A stretch of 64,000 nt of DNA from contig WHVA01000532.1 in the NCBI GenBank assembly GCA_015179125.1, positions 1 through 64,000 of the forward strand, read 5' to 3'. The stretch is from Gautieria morchelliformis (taxonomy: Eukaryota > Basidiomycota > Agaricomycetes > Gomphales > Gomphaceae). Each line of letters opens with the position of its first letter. The stretch's first letter is position 1. Below are positions 44,766-54,823 of this stretch, piece by piece. The notes under the pieces were generated by a model. That model had not been told where the DNA came from, did not search any database, and was given only the letters and a program-made list of their open reading frames with translations. The translations under genes and the position numbers were made by a program.

Positions 44766-45977
44766 TTACTCCTCGCTGTGACCTTCCAAGTCATCATCAC
44801 CATTACCATCAGCAGTGTTTCCTACCTCCTCAATATTTGCCAGCAGCTGAAAACCTTGGCCACCATTGTGGCATGTGTGTTGGTCATAGTTATACAGCCC
44901 GGCAAAATTCCGGTTGCAATGGGGGCAGACAATGTTACGTCCCAGCGCATAGAGGAAGACGGCACCAGAGGCACCTTGTGGCGAGTCCCAGGAGCGGAAC
45001 ACACTGCTGAGCACAGAGTGGTCCCGAGGATTGTTCCCTCGCTGATCATCAGAGGTCCCAACGTCCGAGTCGAATGGTGCGAGCAGGCGGTGCGGGAAAC
45101 GGTTGTGATTTGTTTCAATGTCAAATACATCATCTGTATTGGTATTAATACATGGCTATGTGCCAACTCTATAAGAACATACCAATGGACCGTGAAATCC
45201 GTGCTGGTGAACTAGAACGACGAGGGCGGCAGCCGGATGGTGGGTACGGTGCTGCCATCTGGCGCACCTGCCGTAGTTGACTCTGGCCACGAACAGGTTG
45301 ATGTGAAGTAGATGACCGGGAGCCCTGGATAAGCCGATGATGAAGCTGCACTTCATGTGCTTGTCCGGTGACTGGTAGATAGGATCAGCCATAGGAAGGT
45401 TAAGCACTGACCTGTACGTATGGGTCATGGTCCGGAATTGATGGTTTTCAAGTAGTACAGCTGATGTATCAAGTTAGAGTTGTGCAGTGTCGATAAAATC
45501 AAATAGCTTACCGATATACATGCAGCCGCTAACTCGGTTGAGGCGGGGACATTTAAAACAAAAATGTCGCACACCGTTGACAGTAACCGTGCCAAGTACA
45601 GCCCGGCATTCTTCATCCGTGGCGAACACATTCCACGCACAGAAGCAGAAAGGATAGCTAATGCCATCCTGCTGGCACTTGCGTGCAATGCCACTCGGGG
45701 CGACACGGTCACCATTTGCGTGAAGGAGACTTGCATAATAGATCAGTGTCTTCAAGATACGAATTTAAATACTTATAACTTACGGGGGCCATCTAATAAG
45801 TTCAGGAACAGTGGTATTCCGTCTCAACCCTTGGATAACGCCCCAAGCGGCGTAGATCTCAACCTCTTCTTGAAGATCACCCATAAGACTGAGCTGCATC
45901 CCACGACAGAGATGCACCGGGTCCTCGGTGCCGGCAACTTGCAACTGGCGAGAGGCGGCGGTGGGATATATCGACAT
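44766..45977 (-). CDS. hypothetical small multi-exon gene(s) between the KDZ repeats
   Basis: A first exon ends at a good donor (GTAAGT near 45783). A second is open to about 45510, with a Cys-rich stretch HFCFKCPRLNRVSGCMYIG and donor GTAAGC. A third, after an acceptor near 45455, is open to 45156 (MKCSFIIGLSRAPGHLLHINLFVARVNYGRC). Further down, 45014-44766 encodes CPHCNRNFAGLYNYDQHTC, a single Cys/His finger with an acidic tail, perhaps another exon or gene. I do not recognise the protein. It lies within the transposon region, between the duplicated KDZ 5' ends, and may be passenger DNA. Confidence 0.35.
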
Positions 45978-46345
45978 GTTTAAGATAACGTGTAAGGACA
46001 GTTTTGTGGTAGGTGCAATATGTTAGGCTGGGATCTACTGCTCACATTTTAAAGTCTCAGGCGATGATCTGGGACCTTTGCGCAGGCTTAATCGGTGTTT
46101 TTTTTCCCTGGTTTAATGCTTGCGTAGGGGGTCAATTCCTTTTTTTAGGTGTACAAGTAACAAAATCCCAGCAATCTTGCCAGGACGGGATTCACTGTAG
46201 GATATGGAAAAGTTTTAGGGATCGAGGTCAACTAGGCCCACCATCGTCGTTGAGGGTAGCAACGTCCATTTCCGAGGCAGAGGTCCAGAAATCGCTCGGA
46301 CTACCTTTAGACGCTGAGGACCTTTCGACTCTAGTAGGCCCTCGC

Positions 46346-46400
46346 TTCCCGCCCGCTGATCTGCACACATTGCCCTCTACCCAGTCATGTCAGCATTTCT
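46346..46400 (+). repeat. duplicate of the neighbour gene's 5' end
   Basis: CGCTGATCTGCACACATTGC...CAGTCATGTCAGCATTT repeats, with two differences, the sequence at 46571-46625 that holds the start of the plus-strand gene. Confidence 0.8.
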
Positions 46401-46593
46401 GATATCGTGCCACCGATTGAGGAAGATTTTCCTGATCCATGTGCAGTGACATCGGTTCCTGATCTTCGTCCGAAAACTGAGAATTGCCGGTGGTCTTCCT
46501 TTTTTTTGGGGGGGGTGGACCTTGGGCTCCACCATAGGCATGTGTTAATTCCCACATAAACCTCTCACAAGCTTCCCACCCGCTGATCTGCAC
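46398..46593 (-). pseudogene. second copy of the KDZ N-terminal exon
   Basis: A minus-strand frame reads MWELTHAYGGAQG, a proline/lysine tract (PPPPKKRK) and SQFSDEDQEPMSLHMDQEN, matching the exon at 44483-44640. It starts only about 20 bp from the divergent plus-strand gene at 46614. It is either the original first exon, separated from the rest by the 1.8-kb block, or a duplicate. Confidence 0.65.
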
Positions 46594-46613
46594 ACATTTC
46601 CCTCTACCCAGTC

Positions 46614-48690
46614 ATGTCAGCATTTCCAACCCCTGCAACGCCTAATCTTCAAGAAATTGTCTTGCTTCGAGGACCTGCCACAGAATGGCTTCGAGGCCAC
46701 ATGCCAGAGTACCTTAACCTTGACATGAAACGTGGCACCCGTGCCGCTTTCTCTCAGCGCAAGGCCAGTGAATTTATTGACCATTTTGGCCTTGGATCAC
46801 AGCGCCAGGGTGATGGTAGCACCCACAATCCCCTGGAAGGACTGTTGCTGCGCACGGGGCCAGCCACCGCTGGTGCACTTCAAGAGGTCCTTTTTTTGAC
46901 TTCCTCATGTTGACACACCCATGGACTAACTCTTGCTCGTGGCATCACAGGCAATTACACGGTGGTTCCTCAACAATGCCAAGGCTCACCGAGCAAATAA
47001 TACCAAAATTTCCCCATCGCTGATCTCATTTGCCCCACCAAGCAAGAAGAGCCATGCCAAGTCTGTCTTTGCTCAGGCACATTCCAGCGAGCTGAAGACC
47101 CGCATGAATGCAAAAGTCCGCGCCCTCGAACTGCCAACACAAAACAACCTCCCTTTTTGGTACGAAGCCTTGAATGAGCTTTGGGACCTCGAGACTCCTG
47201 AGGAACAAGCCGAATGGCACCGTAAGGCTGCAGAGCAAAATAAGCAGGTCCCCGGCGAGGCATCTGCGGTGGAAATTGACAGGTTGGTGACAATGTACGC
47301 TCGTGACAATGTACACTCATCTGTGTTTATCACCATTGATAGCAATCAGGAGCTGGCACCAGTGACTCTTCAGAAGGTTCTCCAACGTCTCCTCGGCCAA
47401 GAGCCAAATCAGATCGGGCAAGCTGTTTTTCACCTACAGGGCGCCATGCTTGGACAGGGTGATGTGATTTGGACATTCAGGTATGTGGCCCCTGTCTGCC
47501 TGTCAATGTGTACCAATACAGTCTAGCTGCTGCATTGGGCCACCAGGAGCAGAAGAACTAGAGTCATATTACAGTGAATATGACAGTCACCTTAGCCACC
47601 CCTTTGTTGACTGGGCCCACCATGTCCTTAGTCGTGAGTGATTCACAGTGGGTAACTGCTTTCAATGCTAACCAAGCTAGTCAGCGGTGGCCGCACCTCA
47701 TGTTGATGGTGTCACTGTTAACCCTAATGGAACCCCGGTCATTCCTGACCTGGACACTGAAGAGCTCTCCAATGCGCAGTTCACGCAGCTGTTGGAGGAG
47801 TACCTGGCGCATGCTTGGCGTAAGTGTCATTACCTTCCCAAGGACACTGTGCGAGTGACATGCCTTTGCCCGGCAGGCTTTGCACACGCAGTTGTGGGTG
47901 CTGCCACTGTGCCACCCATTCCCTGGACCAACATCGCCAGTTCCCCTGACCAATTCGTACATCCCAACCGCTTGCCCAAAAATATCACCTTCAGGAAGCC
48001 CAGTGATATGCTGGGCGCACATCGCCAACTTCTTTACCTCCATATCATCGAACATCAAGATCCCTTGGATGAGCTACATCAGTTTGAATTCACACCTATC
48101 TCAGAGATTGAAGAGATTCCTGAGTATGAAATAGAAACCCCAGGACATACAATGTAAGCCATACCTGTCATTTCACAGTCGACCCCTCTTATCCTGACAC
48201 ACTAATCAGACACGCAGATGGACAAATGCCAACACTCCCGACGGAAACATTTGCTTCCGACCTTAGAACGACTTACGTGGTTACCAACGTTGCGCAATAT
48301 GATGAGATCCCACCACCAAATACCCTCGAGGCCCAACCTGAAGAGACTGCAGAACCCATCGCAACACTTGAGACGCTTCCCCAGGATAATCTCGAGGACC
48401 CTGCCCATCCCCTCGATGTAGTTCAGCGACACCCACCACATGACCCAGAAATGGGGCTCCCGGGCCTGAGCACATGTCCAGCGCAAAGGCCAAGTGCCTT
48501 CCCTTCGACCGGTGACCTTGAACCCCGAGTCCCTGGCCGAAGTCAAGGTCAGCCCAAGTGGCACACTTGCGTGGATAAGGAGTGAGCGACCTTTGCAATT
48601 AGTGTGTGTACCATAAATCAATGACGGCTTACTCAGGGCGACTGAAACAAAAGAACTGCAAGGCCGTGGCAAGAGGTGCGTGCAACCAAT
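46614..48690 (+). CDS. hypothetical multi-exon gene divergent from the KDZ transposase
   Basis: Exon 1 is 46614-46886 (91 codons from ATG). An intron at 46887-46950 (GT...CACAG, 64 bp) joins in phase to exon 2, 46951-47480 (ITRWFLNNAKAHRANNTKISPS..., a long helical region rich in Lys/Glu). Later exons probably include about 47550-47630 (SHPFVDWAHHV), 47690-48150 (LSNAQFTQLLEEYLAHAWRKCHYLPKDTVR) and 48226-48585, a Pro/Glu-rich tail, perhaps continuing to about 48690; splice phases after exon 2 are uncertain. No known domain is seen. Its placement head to head with the transposase suggests a transposon-associated gene, possibly a host-derived passenger. Confidence 0.5.
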
Positions 48691-49072
48691 GCTGAAGAGG
48701 TGGTGACCAATGTGCATTTGCAGACCTTGAATCCTTTCAGAGAAGGCCGCGATCGCCGAACAGTATGTCCCCTGACCCCTGATCTTTACGTTGAACCTTT
48801 GATATAAACAGAGAACGTGCCGCACGCACATCGTTATCGGCATCTCATAGCCGTGGTGCAGGCAAGGGTGGGAGCAGAGGGTCACGAGGCCGAGGGGCTG
48901 GCAAATGACATTAGTAACTCATGATGTGAATTTCGAATCCCTTGCAACAATATTGGATTGATGTTGGATTTGTATTGAATGGCGATGTGTGTATCCTTGC
49001 GTTCGATTCCGTGTGAATGCATGGGTTACTTCAATGCGAATGTTGAGTTGGATTTTCATTGTATTCCAATCA
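48691..49072. other. no recognisable gene
   Basis: AT-richer towards the right; may contain the right end of the KDZ element. Confidence 0.4.
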
Positions 49073-49224
49073 TATTTTTGGGATGCTTTGCATAATAAGG
49101 AGTGGAATTGGATGCAGAAAGAAAATCCAATTAAAGACAAATTAATCGTATTTTTGGGATGCTTTGCATAATAAGGAGTGGAATTGGATGTGGAAAGAAA
49201 ATCCAATTAAAGAGAAATTAATTG
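49073..49224. repeat. two tandem copies of a 76-bp unit
   Basis: TATTTTTGGGATGCTTTGCA starts at 49073 and again at 49149. The copies differ at only a few positions and each ends in an AATTAAAGA...AATTAAT segment. They lie at the transition to the right arm of L. Confidence 0.8.
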
Positions 49225-49530
49225 TAAGGCCCTTGCTCATAAGGCGGGGATTTCAGAGCTTCAGCTTTATTGCCTGCTGTTCACCCTTCGCCGCATTTCG
49301 CCGAACCGCTATTCGCTGCTCGCACATTTCGCCAACAAGGCACGCCATCAAATACGATTGATACCATTTACCCGGCGTGATGATTCATCACTAACCCCAT
49401 CATCTTCTTAAATCCAACCCCTTTGGGTTTTCGTATGGCCAAAGTATGTTCGCGGAGCGTTCCTTCCGTAGGTCGTGTGGGATCGACCCAGTGGACGAAG
49501 AGTCTGTGCAGGGTGACATGTATGCGGGTC

Positions 49531-50192
49531 TGTTACGTATCGAGATTTCCACTAAGTCGGAACTGGAAAGGACAGCGGCTTCAACTTATAGGTTGCGCCC
49601 CCGATGAACTATCGTCCTAAGTATTTCAGAACTGAGTCGGAAGTCGGAAAGTACTGAACAAAAGGTTGGTCGGAACTTGGGTCGGAACTGAGGCGGAAGG
49701 CGGAAGACGGAAGGCGGAGAGAGACTGAGATCTTGCTAGACTCGCTGTGCTAAGAACAGGAGATGGAGCGAAGGAAATCAAGTATCGAAGGCGATTATCT
49801 GATTGCAGAATAACAGACATACATGAGGGGGTTTTATACAAAGAGCTGAGACAACAGGTAATGATATGGTACTAAGCAAATTCCGGGGGAAGCGGAAGTC
49901 GAGTAGACAATGCATGGGAACTAACTATTGGGAACAATGGGACTACAAGGGGGGTTCAGGGTAAGGTAGAACAATGGCAAAGAACAAGGGGTCGGGAAAA
50001 CATATCTGACAACGAATTACAAGGGTGACCGGATATGTGGTTTTGATGAACGATGAAACGGGTCCGGTGGGTCCGAGTAATTGAGTCGAAAGAACAAGGG
50101 AATAGAACAATGGGCGGAATGTCAGAAATATCGGAGGGGCAGAAAGTGTTGTGGAACTGAAGATCGGAAGTCGGAAGTGAGCGGTCGTAACA
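49531..50192 (-). repeat. solo LTR of family C, copy C1 (662 bp)
   Basis: Termini TGTTACG/CGTAACA and target duplication GGGTC (49526-49530 and 50193-50197). The uninterrupted sequence is seen in the solo LTR near 13545, which confirms the insertion. Minus orientation by its TATAAAA box. Confidence 0.96.
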
Positions 50193-50197
50193 GGGTC

Positions 50198-50863
50198 CCA
50201 AGACATGGTTTCATACATAAGTACCTTCGCCACCTTTACTCTCCGTCGTTTCATGTTCGCACCCCTCCCTCACTCTATTGTATGTTTATTCCATCTCCTT
50301 AGTATCATGACTGCGCACCCCTATCCAACCCTGACTCGTGACGGCCTCTTTCCTATTCGCTGATACCGTATGAGCATTCGATATAAGTAGTTTACATTTG
50401 CATGTATATTCCCCAGTTCAATTATCATACGTCGTTTATCTTGTGCAGCTTTGACCTCACCGTGGTCATCATCCTAAGCCTTCTCTTGGAGATCCCCATC
50501 TTCGACTAGCAAAGGACTTAGGCATCACTGGTGAGTTCTCATACTTCATCTTCGTTACCTTAGCCTTCGAACCATTTTCTGTGCTGTTGGCGAAGGGCTC
50601 CAAAGGAGCACCTTCGCCAGCGAAGGGATTGTCGAGACTTAGACAGCCCTTCCATGAGACCTTGCACGTTACATCGTCAAGAGTCACGGGCTATTTCACT
50701 ACGACTGTAGATAGGGTGAGCCCCGTTTAGGCAAACCCTCTTATCTTGTGAACATTCATTGGTTCACCTATTCGCCGAATGGCATACTTATTCGCACAAG
50801 TTATTCGGGCATTCGCTGTGTTCACTAATACACGATATTAACGCTTGAAAACCAATCTTGACA
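50198..50863 (+). repeat. right part of the family-L LTR ending insertion L
   Basis: Near-identical to 13550-14221 (GATATAAGTAGTTTACATTTGC, GCTGTTGGCGAAGGGCTCC) and ends TTGACA. Together with about 49240-49530 it forms most of one LTR. Confidence 0.9.
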
Positions 50864-50868
50864 GGAAA

Positions 50869-51129
50869 CCAATAATGCCTAAATCGAGAATGGTCGCCCA
50901 AGGCTTCACACAGAAGTTTGGAGTCGACTATGATGAGACATACTCACCTGTTGCTCGGTTATCCTCCCTACGGATCATATGCGCCATTGCTGCTAGGAAT
51001 GACTGGCCTATTCATCAAATGGACGTGGACTATGCATACCTCAATGCTACGTTGCCTGAACCTATTTACATGAAGCAGCCATATGGATATGAATCTGGAG
51101 ACAAAGATGAAGTGCTACTTTTGAAGAAA
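50869..51129 (+). pseudogene. copia A gag-pol, second part (RT fingers and palm)
   Basis: 87 codons continuing exactly in phase from 34822: SRMVAQGFTQKFGVDYDETYSPVARL, DWPIHQMDVDYAYLNATLPEPIY. It stops at LLLKK, where solo LTR C2 is inserted. Confidence 0.95.
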
Positions 51130-51811
51130 TGTTACGACCGTTCATTTCCGATTTCCGACCCTCAGTTCCACCACACCTTCCGCCCCTCCGATATTTCCGC
51201 ATCACATTCCGCCCCTCCGATATTTCCGACATTCCGCCCCTTGTACATTTCCCTTGTTCTTTCGACTCTATTACTCGGACCCACCTTACCGTTCATCAAG
51301 ACCATATGTCCGACCCTCCTTGTGTTTTGTTGTCAGATATGTTTTTCCGACCCCTTGTTCTTTGCCATTGTTTTACCTTACCCTGAACCCCCCTTGTAGT
51401 CCCATTGTTCCCAATAGTTAGTTCCCACGCATTGTCTACTCGACTTCCGCTTCCTCCGGAATTTGCTTAGTACCATATCATTACCTGTTGCCTCAGCTCT
51501 TTGGATAAAAGCCTGTCATGTATGTCTCTTATTCTGCAATCAGATAATCGCCTTCAATACTTGATTTCCTTCGCTCCATCTCCTGTTCTTAGCACAGCGA
51601 GTCTAGCAAGATCTCAGTCTCTCTCCGCCTTCCGTCTTCCGCCTTCCGCCTCAGTTCCGACCCAAGTTCCGACCAACCTTTGGTTCAGTACTTTCCGCCT
51701 TCCGACTCAGTTCCAAAATACTTAGGACGATAGTTCATTGGGGGCGCAACCTATAAGTTGAAGCCGCCGTCCTTTCCAGTTCCGACTTAGTGGAAATCTC
51801 GATACGTAACA
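51130..51811 (+). repeat. solo LTR of family C, copy C2 (682 bp)
   Basis: Termini TGTTACG/CGTAACA and target duplication AGAAA (51125-51129 and 51812-51816). Plus orientation (GGATAAAAGCC TATA-like box near 51502), opposite to C1 and C3. It splits the RT of copia A at LLLKK/ALYGLKQ. Confidence 0.96.
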
Positions 51812-51816
51812 AGAAA

Positions 51817-52920
51817 GCACTCTACGGCCTCAAACAATCTGGAAGGGAATGGTACAAACGTCTAAGTGGTGAATTCCACAAGTTAGGATTCACTACATCA
51901 GCCACAGATGGGGCTGTATTTTATAGACGTGGCGGAAAGGGGCATGTGATCATTGCAACAGCTGTGGACGACCTCACTATCACAGCTGAGAATCAGTCAG
52001 TCCTGGACGAAGTCAAACGAGATCTTGCTCAGGTCTTCAGTATGAAAGATCTAGGCGAGATTAATTGGCTATTGAACCTCAAAATCGAAAGAGACTGGCA
52101 GAAGAAAACCATTGCAATTTCACAACCCGCATACATCGAGAAGATCATCAAAAAATTCAATCTCGAAGATGCGAAGACTTATGCTACGCCTCTTGATCCA
52201 GCCATTAAATTATCTAAAGACCAATGTCCTTCTACAGAGAGAGGCAAGAAAGCCATGTCAAAGTTTCCATACAGGCAAGCCATAGGATCACTGATGTGGG
52301 CAGCTGTAGCCACTCGACCTGACATTGCATTTGCGGTGTCATTGCTCTCACAATTCCTCGAAAATCCAGGTGGCACACATTGGAATGCAGTTAAACGTGT
52401 CTTCAAATATTTGAAAGGCACGAAGCATTACAAACTCACACTTGGAAGAAATCGAGACGGCTTGATGGGGTATTCAGATGCGGATTGGGGTTCACAGAGT
52501 CATAGGCATTCATATTCGGCATATTTATTTCAGATTGATGGGGGCACTGTTTCATGGAGTTGCCAGAAACAATCGATAGTAGCCCTCTCATCAACTGAAG
52601 CCGAATTCATCGCCCTGACCCATGCGGGCAAAGAGGCTCTTTGGATGCGCCATTTTATTTCTGAAATATTCCAACCGCTGAACAGACCCATCCAAGTTTA
52701 TTCAGACAATCAATCAGCCATTGCAATCACGTATGGCACTCAACAACACACGAGAACCAAGCATTTCGACATCAGATTATATTTCCTTCGAGATATGATC
52801 AAAAATCAAGAAGCCAATCTCGTTTATTTGCCAACAGAACAAATGCTGGCAGATATTCTCACTAAAGGACTTCCTAGTCCTAGAGTGAAGATCCTCAACG
52901 AGAAGCTTGGAATATATTAG
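51817..52920 (+). pseudogene. copia A gag-pol, third part (RT active site, RNase H)
   Basis: 368 codons including the stop, in phase with 51129: ALYGLKQSGREWYKRL, TAVDDLTITAENQ (active site near 51970), GSLMWAAVATRPDIAFAV, RNase H SYSADWGS-type block, STEAEFIALT and LADILTKGLPSPR. Ends with a stop at 52918-52920. No internal lesions are seen. Confidence 0.95.
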
Positions 52921-52922
52921 GC

Positions 52923-52933
52923 TTGAGGGGGCG
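52923..52933 (+). other. polypurine tract of copia A
   Basis: TTGAGGGGGCG immediately before the 3' LTR, the same as in B. Confidence 0.75.
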
Positions 52934-53359
52934 TGTTGGGTGCATTTATGCTCCTGCACCAAAATCAAGCCAAATAGATTCCACCATTCGTATTTCTTTT
53001 GATTTTGACTTGAAACCATGCTGACATTCATTCTATGATTTGTCAAATTTTTCTTTGATTTTTCGAAGCTGTATTTCTACTTCTTTTCATGTTCTGTCCA
53101 ACCGACCCTTTGTGGGTGGTTGTGGACAGGTTTCCTTTTTGAGGTGCGGCTGTTCACTACCGTGCTACGTTCTATGGGCGCTTAGCATGGCATACGGTGG
53201 TACCACGGGCGCTAAAGCGCCGGCTAGTAGTACATGCGCATGAGACACATTTCCCCCCTCTCTCAGTGACAACTAAATTCACTGAGAGAGTGAATTAATT
53301 TCTAGTCTTCTTTTGAGCACCAAGTCTGAACCTACTGCCTATAATTCCTGTCCTCTACA
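52934..53359 (+). repeat. 3' LTR of copia A (426 bp)
   Basis: Matches 31512-31937 with one visible difference (53329 A against 31907 G). Followed by AGAGT and then copia E coding sequence on the minus strand. Confidence 0.95.
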
Positions 53360-53364
53360 AGAGT

Positions 53365-54358
53365 TTATTGTCACTTTCGTCGAATGTGATATTTCTTGAG
53401 ATTTGAACGTGCTTTGAGGCTTTATTGTAATACCTCCAGGCTTTTGCATGTTCAGCTACTCCAACGAATATGTGTTCTTCTGCCTTTGGATCAAGTTTAG
53501 CTCGACGTTGATCTGGCACCATAACCCAGCAATTTGTCCCCAATTCTTCCAGACGTGCTATGTTCGGCTTCTTGCCTAATAGTGCCTGGAACGGCATTGC
53601 ATCATCTCCAAGCGCTCGTGTGGGCGATCGATTTTTGATATAACACACGTAAGCCACGGCCTCGGGCCAGAGTATTTTTGGCAGGTTGTTGGCAAATATC
53701 ATTGCCCGTGCATGCTCGAGGAAGGTCCGATTGAGTCGTTCTGCAATTCCATTCTGGGCTGGGGAGTATGGAGCTGTGGTCTCCATGATAATGCCATATT
53801 TTGCACAAAATTCCTTGAAGTTTTTATTGACATATTCCCCTCCATTATCCGAGCGAAACCTCTTCAGTTTCTGACCTGTTTGGGTCTTGAGGAATGCTTT
53901 GTACGTCTCGAAGTGCTTGAGCGCTTCATCTTTGGCGCTCCCGAAATAAATGACCATGTACCTAGATTTGATGTCCGTGAAAGAATAGAAGTACTTTTCA
54001 CGTGATGGTCCCTCGGTCTGGGCAGGCCCCCATACATCGGATACTGGTAGGTCACCGACCTGTTCTACAGTGTCCTTGGCTCTTTTGGGGAACAGCTCCA
54101 CATGCCGTTTGCCTTGTATGCATGCCTTCCACTGGCTCGGCTCGTTTGACTCGTCGATCTCAAGTCCAGTAACTAGATCGTTAGATTTCAACATCTTTAT
54201 AGAATTTATGTTGACGTGCCCGAGTATCCTGTGCCATTTGTCCCATGACCGTCCTTTTGCAGCTGCGGCAAAATCCCGTGCCTCGACTGATCGGGTGACC
54301 CATGCCTTCATACAGAATAGCCTCCCACGCTTCTGTCCCTGTGCAAAAATAACTCCAG
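53365..54358 (-). pseudogene. copia E pol, integrase part
   Basis: Minus-strand frame of about 330 codons. Pre-integrase WHRILGHVNINSIKML is followed by the zinc-type KACIQGKRH, DVWGPAQTEGPSREKYFYSFTD, RSDNGGEYVNKNFKEFC, SPAQNGIAERLNRTF and the C-terminal NITFDESDN. It continues at 31506 after one AGAGT is removed. Upstream it is cut at 54358 by the G2 LTR, so protease and gag lie elsewhere. Confidence 0.92.
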
Positions 54359-54811
54359 TGTAAGGGCAACCCTGGCTAGTTGTGGAGATCACACTACCAC
54401 ACAACTGACAAGGGGAAATCCAAAGTATGTATAAATGAACAGAGTATACAAGAGAGGGGATTCTCACCTGACAAGGGGAAATCCAAAGAGAAAAGTCTAA
54501 GGACCCCCAATGTCAGCGAGCCCGTATTATACTACGCTGCGCAGCAAGGGACAACACTTGGCACCTGCCATCAACCCTGCATCCCCCTGACCTCCCTGAC
54601 CCTTGATTGACCCTTGATGCCACCCATTACATGAGTCGCTTGATTTCCGACACTGTTCCGAGAGTGGAACTGGCAAGGCAAACAGAACTGGTGGAAGTTC
54701 TCCCAGGAGCGGAATCATTTCTGAAAGCGGAGGCGGAGATGGAATCGGAACCGGAACCGGAGTCGGAAATGGAGTCGGAACTGGAAATGGAAAACAGGGT
54801 GTCCCCTGACA
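54359..54811 (-). repeat. 3' LTR of chromovirus G2 (453 bp)
   Basis: Minus-strand start TGTCAGGGGACACC, end TTGCCCTTACA. Shorter than the G3 LTR (490 bp), mainly in the CGGAA-type repeat tract. The predicted transcript-start motif AGACTTTTCT is at 54489-54498. Confidence 0.93.
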
Positions 54812-54823
54812 TCACCCCCCTCT
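54812..54823 (-). other. polypurine tract of G2 within the pol C-terminus
   Basis: Minus-strand AGAGGGGGGTGA encodes the last codons and stop of pol and touches the LTR, so the polypurine tract is coding. Confidence 0.75.

Larger units (their letters stand above)
40860..49072. mobile_element. KDZ-type DNA transposon region, ends unresolved
   Basis: Contains a near-complete KDZ transposase gene on the minus strand and, divergently, a multi-exon neighbour gene on the plus strand, with a third small gene between. It lies within insertion L, and copia B sits at or near its left edge; the pre-insertion sequence continues from 35604 to 40860. Terminal inverted repeats could not be identified, so the boundaries are approximate. 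Confidence 0.65.
34823..50863 (+). mobile_element. 16-kb insertion L in copia A
   Basis: Termini TGTCATGATGCG and CCAATCTTGACA (inverted TGTCA/TGACA) with a perfect duplication GGAAA (34818-34822 and 50864-50868). The right arm (about 49240-50863 minus solo LTR C1) is clearly homologous to the solo LTR at 13189-14221. The left arm (34823 to about 35600) matches it only weakly at the very start (GTTTATTTCTC). Inside are copia B and a KDZ transposon region. L is either an LTR retroelement whose inside was replaced, or a solo LTR later invaded by the KDZ element. I see no gag or pol of its own. Confidence 0.8.
31512..53359 (+). mobile_element. copia element A, full length but split by nested insertions
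   Basis: 426-bp LTRs at both ends, target duplication AGAGT, primer site, polypurine tract and one gag-pol frame interrupted by L (GGAAA) and C2 (AGAAA). Subtracting these with one copy of each duplication leaves a frame of 1,415 codons including the stop, with no internal stop. By eye the LTRs differ at one position (31907 G, 53329 A), so A inserted recently. Confidence 0.95.
29651..54358 (-). mobile_element. copia element E, host of the nested insertions (two separated parts)
   Basis: E occupies 29400-31511 and 53365-54358. Between them lies copia A, flanked by the 5-bp duplication AGAGT (31507-31511 and 53360-53364). Joining across one AGAGT restores a continuous reading frame. The right side of E ends at 54358, where the LTR of G2 begins, so the E gag and 5' LTR should lie beyond the window. 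It is the oldest layer of this stack. Confidence 0.9.

Noticed and set aside
48202-48885. Minus-strand frame of 227 codons
   Set aside because: Overlaps plus-strand exons of the KDZ partner gene and has no motif or plausible start context.
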